Shown: positions 5,781 through 6,313 of the stretch, piece by piece
How the letters are laid out: each line of letters begins with the position of its first letter
Numbering within the stretch: position 1 is the stretch's first letter
Assembly: GCA_002338445.1 (NCBI GenBank)
Contig: DDII01000027.1
Span: 7,084-13,396, forward strand
DNA from: Cellvibrionales bacterium UBA1854
GTDB lineage: Bacteria; Pseudomonadota; Gammaproteobacteria; Pseudomonadales; Porticoccaceae
DNA length: 6,313 nt
Direction of reading: 5' to 3'
Position numbers and translations under genes: made by a program
The notes under the pieces: generated by a model
The model's database searches: none
What the model saw: the letters and a program-made list of their open reading frames with translations, nothing else
What the model was told of the DNA's origin: nothing

Positions 5781-6313
5781 ATGAGCAAGTCAATATGCTA
5801 CGGCAGGTGTAAAAGAACTTTGGGACGAGCTAGCCTTATTTTTTTTACCGTTTGTTTCTTGAGTTCCAATCATGCGGACTACGATTCGGAAATGGTGGAG
5901 CAGCGTTTAGAAAAACTTATATCATCGATGACTATTGAACAAAAGGTCGGGCAGATGGTCCAAGGAAACATAACTCATGTGACCCCAGACGATGTATCTC
6001 GTTATTTCCTTGGGTCTGTGCTAAATGGAGGTGGCTCTTGGCCAAATGGGCGCAAAGAATCCTCCATATACGATTGGCTTGATGCAGCAGACAAATATCA
6101 TGAAGCTTCTCTAGACACAAGGTATGGGAGTGCTGGAATCCCAATAATATGGGGTACTGACGCTGTCCATGGTCATAATAATGTTAAAGGGGCGACTCTC
6201 TTCCCACATAATATATCTCTGGGAGCGACGAGGAATGTTGACTTAGTTCGCGAAATTGGCGAAGCAACAGCGCGTGAGGTGTCCGTTACGGGCTTAGATT
6301 GGGTCTTCGCTCC
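5781..6313 (+). CDS. Secreted GH3 beta-glucosidase / exo-beta-glucanase (ExoP/ExoI type), N-terminal part
   Basis: The frame is open from ATG 5781 to the window edge (177 codons of a protein that normally has about 600-850). A signal peptide covers residues 1-32: basic CKRTLGR, hydrophobic ASLIFFTVCFL, cleavage near NHA|DY. The mature part opens the GH3 (alpha/beta)8-barrel: LISSMTIEQKVGQM (46-59), LNGGGSWP (81-88), IPIIWGTDAVHGHNNV (120-135) and ATLFPHNISLGATRNVDLV (138-156), with GLDWVFAP at the edge. GTDAVHGHNNV is nearly identical to the corresponding block of plant ExoI and bacterial ExoP glucan exohydrolases, where the Asp (here 127) binds glucose in subsite -1. The nucleophile region lies beyond the window. 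The ribosome site is GAGAG at 5768-5772, 8 nt upstream. It would release glucose from laminarin oligosaccharides in the periplasm. Precise linkage specificity (beta-1,3 or beta-1,4) cannot be told from this fragment. Confidence 0.92.
   Translation, partial: MSKSICYGRCKRTLGRASLIFFTVCFLSSNHADYDSEMVEQRLEKLISSMTIEQKVGQMVQGNITHVTPDDVSRYFLGSVLNGGGSWPNGRKESSIYDWLDAADKYHEASLDTRYGSAGIPIIWGTDAVHGHNNVKGATLFPHNISLGATRNVDLVREIGEATAREVSVTGLDWVFA

Overview
The window looks like part of a laminarin (beta-1,3-glucan) utilisation locus from a Gram-negative, probably marine, gammaproteobacterium. Three things point this way: an AT-leaning base composition; a TonB-dependent receptor of the polysaccharide-uptake type; and a GH16 lipoprotein and a GH3 exo-glucanase of the ExoP/ExoI kind, typical of Cellvibrionales and Alteromonadales. 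The taxonomic placement is inference from protein style only.

Layout. Positions 1-692 (minus) hold the N-terminal 230 codons of a TonB-dependent receptor that runs off the left edge. A 428-bp divergent intergenic region (693-1120) carries a good sigma70-like promoter for the receptor and a possible small membrane-peptide ORF (1008-1124). The stop of that ORF overlaps the start of a GH16 endo-beta-1,3-glucanase lipoprotein (1121-2743, plus). Next comes an 831-bp gap with no intact gene. Read on the minus strand it contains a clearly decayed class I SAM-dependent methyltransferase gene (about 2817-3399; one frameshift and three internal stops). Then a two-gene regulatory operon follows: a four-helix LytS/YehU-type sensor kinase (3575-4795) and a LytTR-type response regulator (4795-5607), which overlap by one base. 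Last is the start of a secreted GH3 beta-glucosidase/exo-glucanase (5781-6313), cut by the right edge.

How it fits together (inference). The GH16 lipoprotein would cut laminarin at the cell surface or in the periplasm. The receptor would import oligosaccharides across the outer membrane with TonB energy, and the GH3 enzyme would remove glucose from them in the periplasm. The kinase/regulator pair would set expression. The best new signal is in the 173-bp leader of the GH3 gene: a perfect TACTCAC direct repeat with exactly 21-bp periodicity just upstream of a weak -35 and a good -10. This is the geometry expected of a LytTR regulator binding site, so the neighbouring regulator may directly activate the GH3 gene. 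The second best is the methyltransferase relic, which does not appear as a normal ORF.
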